DNA of 64,000 nt, taken from positions 85,689 to 149,688 of the forward strand of contig CAWFZA010000019.1 in assembly GCA_963820095.1 (NCBI GenBank). The letters are read 5' to 3'. A program made the translations under genes and the position numbers. This document shows, piece by piece, positions 17,652 through 25,940 of the stretch (positions are counted from its first letter, which is position 1; each line of letters opens with the position of its first letter). Source of the DNA: Roseiarcus sp963820095. GTDB lineage: Bacteria; Pseudomonadota; Alphaproteobacteria; Rhizobiales; Beijerinckiaceae. The notes under the pieces are model-generated. The model did not search any database and had not been told where the DNA came from. It saw only the letters and a program-made list of their open reading frames with translations.

Positions 17652-17742
17652 CAAAATCCTCCAGGCGCCATATCCGTTTGGGCGGATGGAAACGCGTTTG
17701 AAGCCGGTCTAGCCAATGGGCTTTGACCCTCGGGGCCAACGA

Positions 17743-18579
17743 TCAATCCTTGGCCACCGTTATGTCCGGCGCCGCGGGATTCTTCATCCCCACGACGTGG
17801 TACCCCGCGTCCACATGGAGGATCTCGCCGGTCACCCCGCGCGCCATGGGCGACAGGAGGTAGACCGCGCTCTCGCCGACCTCCTCGATGGTCACCGTCC
17901 GACGCAGGGGCGAGTTGTACTCGTTCCATCGCAAGATGTAGCGGAAGTCGCCGATGCCGGAGGCGGCGAGCGTCTTGATCGGCCCGGCCGAGATCGCATT
18001 GACGCGAATGCCCTTCTCGCCGAGATCGGCCGCGAGGTAGCGAACGCTGGCCTCGAGCGCCGCCTTGGCGACCCCCATCACATTATAGTGCGGCATCCAT
18101 TTCTCCGCGCCATAATAGGTCAGCGTCAGCATCGAGCCGCCGGCCGTCATCAGCTTCTCCGCGCGCTGGGCGATGGCGGTGAACGAATAGCAGGAGATGG
18201 CTAGCGACTTGGTGAAATTGTCCTCGGTCGTGTCGACATAGCGGCCAGTGAGCTGGTCCTTGTCGGAAAATGCAATGCAATGGACGACGAAGTCGATCGC
18301 GCCCCACAACTTTGCGGCTTCCCCGAACACCAAATCGATGGACGCGCCATCCGTTACGTCGCAATGGCCCAAGAGAGGAGCTCCCAATTCCTGCGCGAGC
18401 GGTCGGACGCGCTTTTCCAGCGCCTCGCCTTGAAATGTGAACGCCACCTCGGCTCCGGCTGCATGCGCGGCTTTGGCGATGCCCCAGGCAATCGAACGGT
18501 TGTTCGCCACGCCTAACACCACGCCGCGCATGCCCCGCATGACGCCTGCGGTCGCGCCGACAGGGACGGTTTGCTCCAT
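17743..18579 (-). CDS. fabI: Enoyl-[acyl-carrier-protein] reductase (NADH)
   Basis: FabI catalyses the last reductive step of fatty-acid elongation. It is an SDR-fold protein of 278 aa with the FabI-type cofactor loop GVANNRSIAWGIAKA, HCIAFSDKDQL, and the catalytic Tyr/Lys pair in HYNVMGVAKAAL, plus SAGPIKTLAASGI near the substrate loop. The start is placed at ATG 18579; a methionine at 18540, just before the first beta-strand, would give the more usual length (about 265 aa). Monocistronic as seen. Confidence 0.93.
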   Translation of the reverse strand: MEQTVPVGATAGVMRGMRGVVLGVANNRSIAWGIAKAAHAAGAEVAFTFQGEALEKRVRPLAQELGAPLLGHCDVTDGASIDLVFGEAAKLWGAIDFVVHCIAFSDKDQLTGRYVDTTEDNFTKSLAISCYSFTAIAQRAEKLMTAGGSMLTLTYYGAEKWMPHYNVMGVAKAALEASVRYLAADLGEKGIRVNAISAGPIKTLAASGIGDFRYILRWNEYNSPLRRTVTIEEVGESAVYLLSPMARGVTGEILHVDAGYHVVGMKNPAAPDITVAKD

Positions 18580-18785
18580 CAAGGCCTCGCTCGTCGTGGG
18601 ATGGCGACCATTAGGCCGCGAGAGAATTGGGTTTAACCTCGCAGGCTGCGCATGGGAAGGACAAGGCCCTTCTCAGCCGTCACAAAATATGTGCGTTTGC
18701 TCGCGCGCGTGCTTGGAACCGGGGCGTCTTCAGGTTAGGATCATTACGCCACGTTAACGTTTGTCGTGGCCGATGCAAACCTCCG

Positions 18786-19344
18786 GTGTCCGCAGTGCCG
18801 CCGTTAAGCGACTGTCTGGCTGACCTGCGCCGATTTGGCGTAGCGCTGGCGCGCGATGACAGGCTCGTGCTCGATCACGCATCCGCATTGGCGCTTGTCG
18901 ACCGCCTGTTCAGGCAGGCTTCGCTCGAAGCGGTGGGAGCCGACGCCAGAGAAGACGCAGACCAAGCGCCGCGAGACGACGCGCGCGTGCGCGCCTTTGG
19001 CCAATTTGTTCGACTGCATCGCCGGCATGTTCGTCGCTTGGCCTTCGACGAGGGGGAGGCGGCATGGGACGAGAGCGCGGAAAGCGCCCGGCGCAATACG
19101 CGCTCGGGCGAGATCGGCATGGCGGCGGCGGTCCGCGCGCTTCCTTTGGAGCTTAAAGAGCCGCTGTTGATCGTCGTCCTAGCCGGTTTCACCCACCAGG
19201 AAGCGGCTGTGGCGCTTGATATCTCGCTCGCGACGCTGATTGGACGTCTGACGAAGGCTCGCGAGCGGGTCGCGGCCTTGACACGCGCGACGCTCCCGGC
19301 GGCGCTCAGCCAGGGCGGCCCCTCACTTGCGCGTCGTCAAGTGA
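18786..19344 (+). CDS. ECF-type sigma factor, probably ending at 19344 after a one-base lesion
   Basis: A protein of about 185 residues. It has a weak N-terminal region-2-like helix set (LADLRRFGVALARDDRLV) and a clear region 4 helix-turn-helix (LPLELKEPLLIVVLAGFTHQEAAVALDI). As given, the frame runs on into the anti-sigma gene. Removing one C from the CCCC at 19319-19322 makes it end ...GGPHLRVVK with TGA 19342-19344, overlapping the next start. PHLRVVK is a common end for alphaproteobacterial ECF sigma factors. The start is uncertain; GTG 18786 was chosen because upstream sequence is not protein-like. It likely acts with the membrane anti-sigma encoded next. Confidence 0.6.
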
Positions 19345-20228
19345 TGGAGGCCTGGCGGATCGCCGACCTGCACGCCTATGTGGACGATTGCCTCGAGCCT
19401 GACGAGCGTCTCGCGTTCGAGCATGAGATGGCTGAGGATCCGGCGCTGGCGCGCCGCGCCGCGGCGTGGCGGGCGCAGAACAGCGCGATCCGCACCGCCT
19501 TCGACGGCGAGGGCGCGAAAGCCTTTTCAATCAGCCTCGTTCGCACCCAGAACGAGCCTTTTGGCAAGGTCAGACGACCGGCTGGCGCCGCCGGAAAGCC
19601 GCCTCCCGAGCCTCGGGCGCAACCTTCGTCCCCCCCGATCGCAGACGCCTCGCGGTTTTCGTCGGAGGGAGTTGCGCCCGACGCGTTTCGAGTGTCGCTC
19701 TCATGGCGCCTGGGGCTTGCGGCGCTGGCCGTCGGCCTCGCCTTCCTTTGGGCTCCGGCCGCAACCACCTTTCCGGCGAAAGGACTGGCGGAGGCGAGCG
19801 TTGCGGCTTTCCAGGCGTTCAGCCGGCCGGGCGTTCAGCCGGTCGAATTCGAGACCGGCGACAGGACCGAAGCGCAAATGTGGCTGACGCCGCGGCTCAT
19901 GCGTCCCGTCTACCTGCCTGCGACTCCCTCCGCCGTCAGGCTCCTAGGCGCGCGGATCGCTCCTTATCCCGGCGCCCCGGCGGCCTTTCTGGTCTATAAA
20001 TTGCAAGATCGGCTTGTTGGATTATTGATCCAGCCCCTGGATGCCCCGCAAGCCACAGCGCCTGAGCTCGTCGCGGGGAACGGCGGACATGCGGCGGTCT
20101 GGACGTGGCGCGGCCAGGGATTTGCCCTGGCCGGCGACGCAGACGCGGCGCTGCTGCTCAGGATCGCGCAGGATTTCTTCGGACCCCCGGATGAGGGCGC
20201 TCAGGCCGCGCCCGAACGGGGGTTATAG
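19344..20228 (+). CDS. Membrane-anchored anti-sigma factor
   Basis: A protein of about 294 residues. The N-terminal helical anti-sigma domain (IADLHAYVDDCLEPDERL, EMAEDPALARRAAAWR) lacks the His-x3-Cys-x2-Cys zinc motif. After a Pro-rich linker there is one transmembrane helix (LGLAALAVGLAFLWAPA) and a C-terminal periplasmic domain ending near the stop. It starts at ATG 19344 or the adjacent GTG 19341, overlapping the sigma-factor stop in the repaired frame. As given it is fused in frame to the sigma gene. Its last 28 nt overlap the convergent DnaJ-like gene. Confidence 0.72.
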   Translation: MEAWRIADLHAYVDDCLEPDERLAFEHEMAEDPALARRAAAWRAQNSAIRTAFDGEGAKAFSISLVRTQNEPFGKVRRPAGAAGKPPPEPRAQPSSPPIADASRFSSEGVAPDAFRVSLSWRLGLAALAVGLAFLWAPAATTFPAKGLAEASVAAFQAFSRPGVQPVEFETGDRTEAQMWLTPRLMRPVYLPATPSAVRLLGARIAPYPGAPAAFLVYKLQDRLVGLLIQPLDAPQATAPELVAGNGGHAAVWTWRGQGFALAGDADAALLLRIAQDFFGPPDEGAQAAPERGL

Positions 20229-21145
20229 GGCTTTTGATCCCGCATCTTGCGCATGAGGGCGGTCAGGTCCGCATCCGGCTCGTTCGGCAGAACGATCCGA
20301 AGCGTCGCCAGGAGATCGCCGGCGGCCTGGTCGGCGCCAGCCGGAAGACCTTTGCCTCGCAACCTGAGCACGCGACCGCTATTGGAGCCCGGAGCGATTG
20401 AGACTTCGACCTCGCCGCTCAACGTCGGCGCCCTGACCTTCGCGCCCAGAATGGCTTCGTAGAGCGTGACCGGCAGGTCGAGCCTGAGATCCCGCCCCTC
20501 CACTTTGAACAGAGGATGGGGGGCGTATCGAATGGTCACGAGAACGTCGCCCGTCGGTCCTGCGCGACGGCCCGGATGGCCCTGACCGCGCAAGCGGATC
20601 GACTTCCCGTCCTCGATGCCCGCGGGGACCGCCACGTCGAGCGTTTTTCCGGTGGGCAAGGCCACGCGGACTGAGCCGCCGTGAGCGATCGTCGCGAGCG
20701 GAACCGCGACCGTCACGCCGATGTCCTCGCCCCGGGTCGTTTGAGCCTGGCTGCGCCCGCGGGTCCGGCCGGCGCCGAAGAGTTCCGACAGGATATCCGG
20801 ATCGATCGAACCGCTTTCGCTCGAAAACCCGCCGGCGCCGAAGTCGAAGCCGAAATTGCGGAAGTCGCGCGGACCGCTCCCCGGCTGGGCGCCAAAGCCG
20901 AAACCCTCGAATTGCGGCGCGCGCGGCTTGCCCTCCGCGTCGATCTCGCCGCGGTCGAAGGCTTTGCGCTTCTTGTCGTCGCCAAGGATCTCGTAGGCCG
21001 AACCGACCTCCGCGAAGCGCTCTTTCGCCTTCGGCTCCTTGCTCTGATCGGGGTGGTATTTCTTGGCGAGCTTGCGAAACGCGGATTTGATTTCCGCTTC
21101 GCTCGCCGTCTTGGATACGCCAAGAACGTCATACGGATCACGCAT
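20201..21145 (-). CDS. DnaJ-family co-chaperone (CbpA/type-II-like)
   Basis: A 314-residue protein. The J-domain occupies residues 1-70, starting MRDPYDVLGVSKTASEAEIK, with the Hsp70-activating HPD in KKYHPDQSKEP. A Gly/Phe-rich linker (FEGFGFGAQPGSG) and a DnaJ C-terminal substrate-binding domain follow (LPTGKTLDVAVPAGIEDG, GDVLVTIRYAPHPLF). There is no cysteine-rich zinc-finger domain, so it is a CbpA-type rather than canonical DnaJ. It overlaps the anti-sigma gene tail-to-tail by 28 nt. Confidence 0.88.
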   Translation of the reverse strand: MRDPYDVLGVSKTASEAEIKSAFRKLAKKYHPDQSKEPKAKERFAEVGSAYEILGDDKKRKAFDRGEIDAEGKPRAPQFEGFGFGAQPGSGPRDFRNFGFDFGAGGFSSESGSIDPDILSELFGAGRTRGRSQAQTTRGEDIGVTVAVPLATIAHGGSVRVALPTGKTLDVAVPAGIEDGKSIRLRGQGHPGRRAGPTGDVLVTIRYAPHPLFKVEGRDLRLDLPVTLYEAILGAKVRAPTLSGEVEVSIAPGSNSGRVLRLRGKGLPAGADQAAGDLLATLRIVLPNEPDADLTALMRKMRDQKPYNPRSGAA

Positions 21146-21323
21146 CTATGAGCCCATCCTTCGGCCTCAACCTTCGTGAAAAGCGCAAAGGCCAATGTCT
21201 CTTTCGCACATTTGGCCCTTCATCCCGCGGCGCGCAAGCCCAAGCCGCCGAGGGTTGGCCATCGCCCGCGCGGCGCGATAGTATTGGCCGGCTTTCCTTG
21301 ATCCGCCCTGGAGCATCGGCGCT

Positions 21324-21938
21324 TTGAACGAACTGAGCATCGCCGATTTTACCACGGCCACGGACCCGTTCGCGTTGTTCAGGCTCTGGCTCGAGGAAGC
21401 GGGGGCGACGGAAATCAACGATCCGGAGGCGATGACGCTCGCCACCGTCGACGCCGACGGCCTGCCCGACGCACGGATGGTCCTGTGCAAGGGGGCGGAT
21501 CAGCGCGGCCTCGTCTTCTACACCAATATCGACAGCGCCAAGGGCCGCGAGCTCAAAGGCCAGCCGCGGGCGGCGGCGCTCTTCCACTGGAAATCGCTCC
21601 GCCGTCAGGTCCGGTTCCGTGGGCTCGTCGCGCACGTGAGCGCGGCCGAGAGCGACGCCTATTTCGCTTCCCGCGCCAGGGCGAGCCAGATCGGCGCCTG
21701 GGCGAGCCAGCAGTCTCGGCCGCTCGCCGCGCGGGCCGACCTCGAGGCGGCGGTTGAGACTTATGAACGTCAATTCGGAAGCGGCGCCGTGCCGCGGCCG
21801 GACTATTGGCGCGGCTACCGGCTCGAGCCGGTCGAGATCGAGTTCTGGCGCGATCGCCCCTCGAGGTTGCATGAGCGTGTCAGGTTCACCCGGTCGGGGC
21901 CCGAATCGGCCTGGGACAAGCGGCTCCTCTACCCTTGA
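21324..21938 (+). CDS. pdxH: Pyridoxamine 5'-phosphate oxidase
   Basis: FMN-dependent oxidase making pyridoxal 5'-phosphate from PNP or PMP, 204 aa. It shows the N-terminal DPFALFRLWLEEA helix, FMN-binding segments (ARMVLCKG, FYTNIDSAKGREL), SQIGAWASQQS, and the C-terminal dimerisation domain PDYWRGYRLEP...WDKRLLYP. The start is TTG 21324 with GGAG at 21310-21313; no ATG in this frame fits the conserved N-terminus. It overlaps the SIS gene region by the TTGA at its stop, so the two may be coupled. Confidence 0.93.
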   Translation: MNELSIADFTTATDPFALFRLWLEEAGATEINDPEAMTLATVDADGLPDARMVLCKGADQRGLVFYTNIDSAKGRELKGQPRAAALFHWKSLRRQVRFRGLVAHVSAAESDAYFASRARASQIGAWASQQSRPLAARADLEAAVETYERQFGSGAVPRPDYWRGYRLEPVEIEFWRDRPSRLHERVRFTRSGPESAWDKRLLYP

Positions 21939-21952
21939 GAGGCAACGACGCT

Positions 21953-22985
21953 TTGAGCGAGACCTTCATGGCGGCGGAGATTGCGGAAGCAGGCTCCGTC
22001 GTCCGCCGCCAATTGGCGGCCAACGCCGCATTGACCGCGAAGGCGGCGGCGGACTTGAGCGCGCTGAGGCCGCCCTTCGTCGCCACCGTCGCGCGCGGCA
22101 GCTCCGATCATGCGGCGCTTTATCTCAAGCACCTGGTCGAGCTCAGGCTCGGGCTTGCCTGCGCTTCGCTCGGGCCCTCGATCGCCTCGCTCTATCATGC
22201 CCCGCTCAAGCTTAAGGGCGCGGTTGCGATCGCCATCTCGCAGTCCGGCCGGAGCCCGGACATCCTCGCCATGCAGCGGGCGGCGAAGGAGACAGGCGCC
22301 CTGTCGATCGCCTTCGTCAACGATCAGGAATCGCCGCTCGCGCGCGAGGCGAATGCGGTTCTGCCTTTATGCGCTGGCGTCGAGCGCTCGGTGGCCGCGA
22401 CCAAGTCGATGATCGCAGCGCTCGTCGCCGGCGCGTCTCTTACAGCTCATTGGAGCGATGACGGCGAGCTTCTGGCCGCGCTGACCAAGCTGCCGTCCGT
22501 GCTCGAGTCATCGTCGGCCGCGCCGATCGCGACGGAGGCGATCGCGACGCTCGCCCAAGCCTCGTCGCTGTTGGTCGTGGGGCGCGGCGCCACGCACGCC
22601 ATCGCCGCCGAGGCGGCGCTCAAGCTCAAGGAAACCTCCGCGATCCATGCCGAAGCCTTTTCTTCCGCCGAAGTGCTGCACGGGCCGGCGGGCATCATTC
22701 AAGCCCGGATTTCCCGTCCTCGCCTTCGCGCCCGCGGACGCCGCGCGTCCGGGGTTCTTCGATGCGCTCGACCGTCTCGCCGCGTTCGGAGCGGCGCCGC
22801 TCCTCGTCGACATCGAGCCGCACGAACGCTGGCCGACACTCCTCGCGCTTGACGGCGGCCATCCCCTGCTGACGCCGATCGTCGCGCTGCACGCCTTCTA
22901 CCGCGTGGCGGAGGCGACGGCGCGCCGGCGTGGCCGCGACCCCGACCAGCCGCCCCATCTCAAGAAGGTCACGGAGACCCTGTGA
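21953..22985 (+). CDS. SIS-domain amino-sugar isomerase/deaminase (GlmS C-terminal-like), frame broken once
   Basis: A protein of about 340 residues with two SIS (sugar isomerase) domains and no glutaminase domain. This matches NagB-II/AgaS-type glucosamine-6-phosphate deaminases. Seen: VARGSSDHAALYLKHL, ISQSGRSPDILAM, TKSMIAAL, GRGATHAIAAEAALKLKET and AEVLHGPAGIIQ. The first frame continues wrongly after 22700; removing one A of the AA at 22701-22702 joins it to PGFPVLAFAPADAARPG and the canonical end PHLKKVTETL. The start may be TTG 21935, TTG 21953 or ATG 21968. It probably acts in amino-sugar recycling with nagA and the kinase at 30.9-32.9 kb. Confidence 0.8.
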
Positions 22986-23095
22986 GCGCGAGAACTCGCA
23001 TCGACAGGCGCGAGCCTAGCCAACGGGGTAAGGCCGTGACTTCAAGCGCACCCGCGTCTAGGATTGAAAAAACGCTCTGCCGACGAGGCGCCGCC

Positions 23096-23590
23096 ATGAA
23101 ACGCACGCTCCTTGGAATGCTCGCCGCGGCCGCGCTCTCCGCTTCCGCCGCGGCCCAGAGCGATCAGCAACCCGCGCAACCCACCCCGCCCGCTGCCCAG
23201 CCCGCGCAGCCTACGCATGCCGAGCAGGTGCAGCACTGGGCGGAGGCGGCTCTCGATTCCCAGCTCAAGAATATGAAAAGCAGTCTCAAGCTGACTCCTG
23301 ACCAGGAAACGAACTGGGAGCCATTTGAATCGGCGGTCAAGGACGGCGGCAAGGCGCGCGTGCTCGCCCTGCAAAAGGAGCAGAGCAGCGGCTTATCGCC
23401 GATGAACCGCAACCTGGCGAAGGCGGACCGCCTGGCGGAGAGCCAAGCCAATCTTCAGAAGATGGTCGAAGCGGCCAAACCGCTCTACGCGAGCCTCAAC
23501 GACGCGCAGAAGCACAAGTTCATCACGCTCGGACGCATGCTCGTGCCCGAACGACGGCAGTTCGCCAAGGAGATGCGGCGCCTTCATTGA
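23096..23590 (+). CDS. Periplasmic Spy/CpxP-like (LTXXQ motif) protein
   Basis: A 164-residue protein with a Sec signal peptide (MKRTLLGMLAAAALSASAAA, cleavage after AAA/Q), a Pro/Gln-rich spacer, and a helical domain with the LTPDQETNWEPF motif typical of LTXXQ proteins, ending in FAKEMRRLH. ATG 23096 was chosen for the signal peptide; an upstream in-frame start would mask it. Family members are periplasmic chaperone-like proteins related to envelope or metal stress. No partner gene is adjacent. Confidence 0.75.
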   Translation: MKRTLLGMLAAAALSASAAAQSDQQPAQPTPPAAQPAQPTHAEQVQHWAEAALDSQLKNMKSSLKLTPDQETNWEPFESAVKDGGKARVLALQKEQSSGLSPMNRNLAKADRLAESQANLQKMVEAAKPLYASLNDAQKHKFITLGRMLVPERRQFAKEMRRLH

Positions 23591-23752
23591 AACGCACTTT
23601 CCCCCTCTGCGGTTGGCGAACAAGGGTCATTGAGGGTCCAGGCGCGCAATCCCGCACGCTAAAGCAAGTTCCATTCGAACCCCGAACCTTGCCGGTCGTT
23701 CCGTGGTCGACCAACGCTCGAGATCGCGCGCCAAGACAGGATCGTGTCTCGA

Positions 23753-24748
23753 TCAGGATTGAGCGGACTGCGCCCAGGATTTCAGTGAGAAAAACAGGAG
23801 CGACGCCGAGACCACGACAAGGCCGACATAGAACATCGGACTGACAGCAAAGTGCAAATCAGCAATCCACCGCGATAACGAGAGCGATATCAAAGCGGTG
23901 AGGGCTGGGATCAAGAGAAAGAACATGGTGACGAAGCCATTGTCGTTGCCGGTGACGCTGAGCGCCACTTGATAGAGGACGCGACCCAGGGAGGCGGCGA
24001 CGATTGTGCCTGCGATCATCAGGACGACCGGAACGACCTGCCCGAAATGCAAGCCGGTGCGCCAATACAAGAAGAGTCCCGCGGTCGGGATAAGGAGCAG
24101 AGCCGAGACACAGAAATTCGCCGCGATCGCAGCCGATTCATCGTATTTCGCGAACCATTTGCAGACCAGCGTTCCCCCGAGCGCGGAGCAGATCGGCACC
24201 GGAATCGCATAGAGCCACGTGCCATGCATCGCGCTCTCGGCCAATTGATGCAGGTCAGGCCGATTGGCTTCGCCAACCTGGCTCCAGGCGACCGCCATCG
24301 CGCCGAGAAACGCACTGACGAGGCAGCCGAAGAAAATCGTCGGCGAGACTGGAATTGGCACTCTCGCGACGATGAGCGCCACCAGAGCCGCGAAAAAGGG
24401 CTGGAGGTTGATGATCGCCGAGATGATGATCGGATGCGCATGGCTCAGGCCGAGCTTGAACAGCAGCAACCCGGCCATTCCGACGAGGAATAGAACACCA
24501 AGCTTGGTATAGTTTCCGGTATGTCCAAGCAGCAAAACGAGGTCACGGCAACTCTTGGGGCGCGCAACCAACAACGGGATCGACGTCAACAGGGCCACTT
24601 GAGTGAGGAACACAAACTGCGTGGCGCTGAGCGTCTTGGCGGCGAGAAACGAAAACGGCTCTTGGACCGAGAGCAGGAGCGCGGTGACGACAGCGTAAAA
24701 GCTCCCAAGCCTATAGTCCGTTCGGCGCATCTGCGGCGGCGCTTGCAT
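23753..24748 (-). CDS. EamA/DMT-superfamily transporter
   Basis: A polytopic membrane protein of about 331 residues with around ten hydrophobic segments in two EamA-like halves (GVLFLVGMAGLLLFKLGLSH, IIISAIINLQPFFAALVALI, SALLLIPTAGLFLYW, VGLVVVSASLLFFSLK). ATG 24748 gives the usual short N-terminus before the first membrane span. An upstream in-frame ATG at 24955 adds about 70 residues of basic, low-complexity sequence that does not look like this family. The substrate is unknown; DMT proteins export metabolites or amino acids. Confidence 0.78.
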   Translation of the reverse strand: MQAPPQMRRTDYRLGSFYAVVTALLLSVQEPFSFLAAKTLSATQFVFLTQVALLTSIPLLVARPKSCRDLVLLLGHTGNYTKLGVLFLVGMAGLLLFKLGLSHAHPIIISAIINLQPFFAALVALIVARVPIPVSPTIFFGCLVSAFLGAMAVAWSQVGEANRPDLHQLAESAMHGTWLYAIPVPICSALGGTLVCKWFAKYDESAAIAANFCVSALLLIPTAGLFLYWRTGLHFGQVVPVVLMIAGTIVAASLGRVLYQVALSVTGNDNGFVTMFFLLIPALTALISLSLSRWIADLHFAVSPMFYVGLVVVSASLLFFSLKSWAQSAQS

Positions 24749-25136
24749 AGGGCGGACCTGAACCTCTGACGCCGCTGTCGGCGCCGTCGATTTTGTCGAC
24801 GTCGCCTTTTTTCGCTTCCTGTTGGAAACAGCCGCCGTTGCCCTTCGGTTCCCTGGGCTGAGCCGGGCACGCGCGGTTCGCATGTGTTCGAGCGACCGGC
24901 ATTGCGAGCAATTGCTCGCCTGGGTCTCTTTCATCCCGAGGGCCACGAACGCCAAAATGACGCTGCGTGGAGCCTAGCGATGAACCTGGTTGAAACGAGC
25001 CGGCGCGATTTGGTCGCTGGGCCTTGCCTGCGCGCCGCTTTGATTGACGGCAAGAAACTTGCGGCAAGTCATCGTCCCAACCAATGTCGCCCTCGTGACG
25101 GCGGATCGACCGGCGATCGGCCCGTCGCGCGTCGCG

Positions 25137-25862
25137 TCACTGCGCCGTCGCCGCCGTCACCAGCACAAAGCCACGGGTCTTGTTGTCGTTGACCGCGTCA
25201 GGCGTGTTCATCGCCGCGAACATGTCGGCGGTCTTCACCCAGACGGGTGGATATTTGTAGCGCGCGACGTCGAGAACGAGGAAAAGGTCGGCTTTCGAGT
25301 CATAGGCGGCGAGGGGCGAGATGTGGCCACCGACCTCCTCGCCCATCGCCTTGCGCAGATAATTGACGAGCACGAAATGGCCGGGCTCGCGAAGATACGC
25401 GCTGGCCAGCTTGCGGAACTCGTCGATCGAACTGTCCGCCGCATGATGGACCTCGGCCTTGACGGGCTGGGTCGCAAGAATGCCTCCGAGCTGATCGAGC
25501 GTCATGCCTTGCCGCGCGAGGGTTTCGCGCGGCAGAACCGCATCCGTTCGTTCGCTCAAGATGTTGTCCTGGGTGAAGGTGCGATAGGGCGCGTATTCGG
25601 GAACCTCGGGCGCGGGCAGCCCGAGCGCGTTCAAGACCATGACCATGCTGGCGACGCCGCAATAGGACTGGGTCTTCTGCGTCAGGAAGTTCTCCGCGAG
25701 CGGGAAATAAGCCTCCCGCGCGTCGCTCTCGCCAAAATAGGCTTCGCCGTCGCGGGTGCTGAATCCGGTGAGATTGTTGGGAAGCGGCAGGGTGTCGGCG
25801 TTCACGCCCGCGATACAAAGCACTGCGGGCAAGATCGCGGAGGCAACGAGACGCTTCAGCAT
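25137..25862 (-). CDS. Phytochelatin-synthase-family protein, secreted
   Basis: A 241-residue papain-like enzyme of the bacterial phytochelatin synthase family. Members cleave glutathione to gamma-Glu-Cys plus Gly, and some transpeptidate it. It has a Sec signal peptide (LVASAILPAVLCIAGVNA). The catalytic triad is visible: Cys in QSYCGVASMVMVLNAL, His in GGHISPLAAYDS and Asp in LVLDVARYKYPP. Bacterial members usually lack the plant C-terminal Cys-rich metal sensor, as here. It could act in periplasmic glutathione turnover or metal tolerance. It lies 78 nt upstream of, and on the same strand as, nothing obviously related; the preceding gene on this strand is PBP1A. Confidence 0.85.
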   Translation of the reverse strand: MLKRLVASAILPAVLCIAGVNADTLPLPNNLTGFSTRDGEAYFGESDAREAYFPLAENFLTQKTQSYCGVASMVMVLNALGLPAPEVPEYAPYRTFTQDNILSERTDAVLPRETLARQGMTLDQLGGILATQPVKAEVHHAADSSIDEFRKLASAYLREPGHFVLVNYLRKAMGEEVGGHISPLAAYDSKADLFLVLDVARYKYPPVWVKTADMFAAMNTPDAVNDNKTRGFVLVTAATAQ

Positions 25863-25940
25863 GGATCCAACCGCTCCTTTGACCGGACGGGAGCTTCAGA
25901 TTGGCGCCCTCGCCGCGCTGAAGCAATGCCGCATCGCTCC

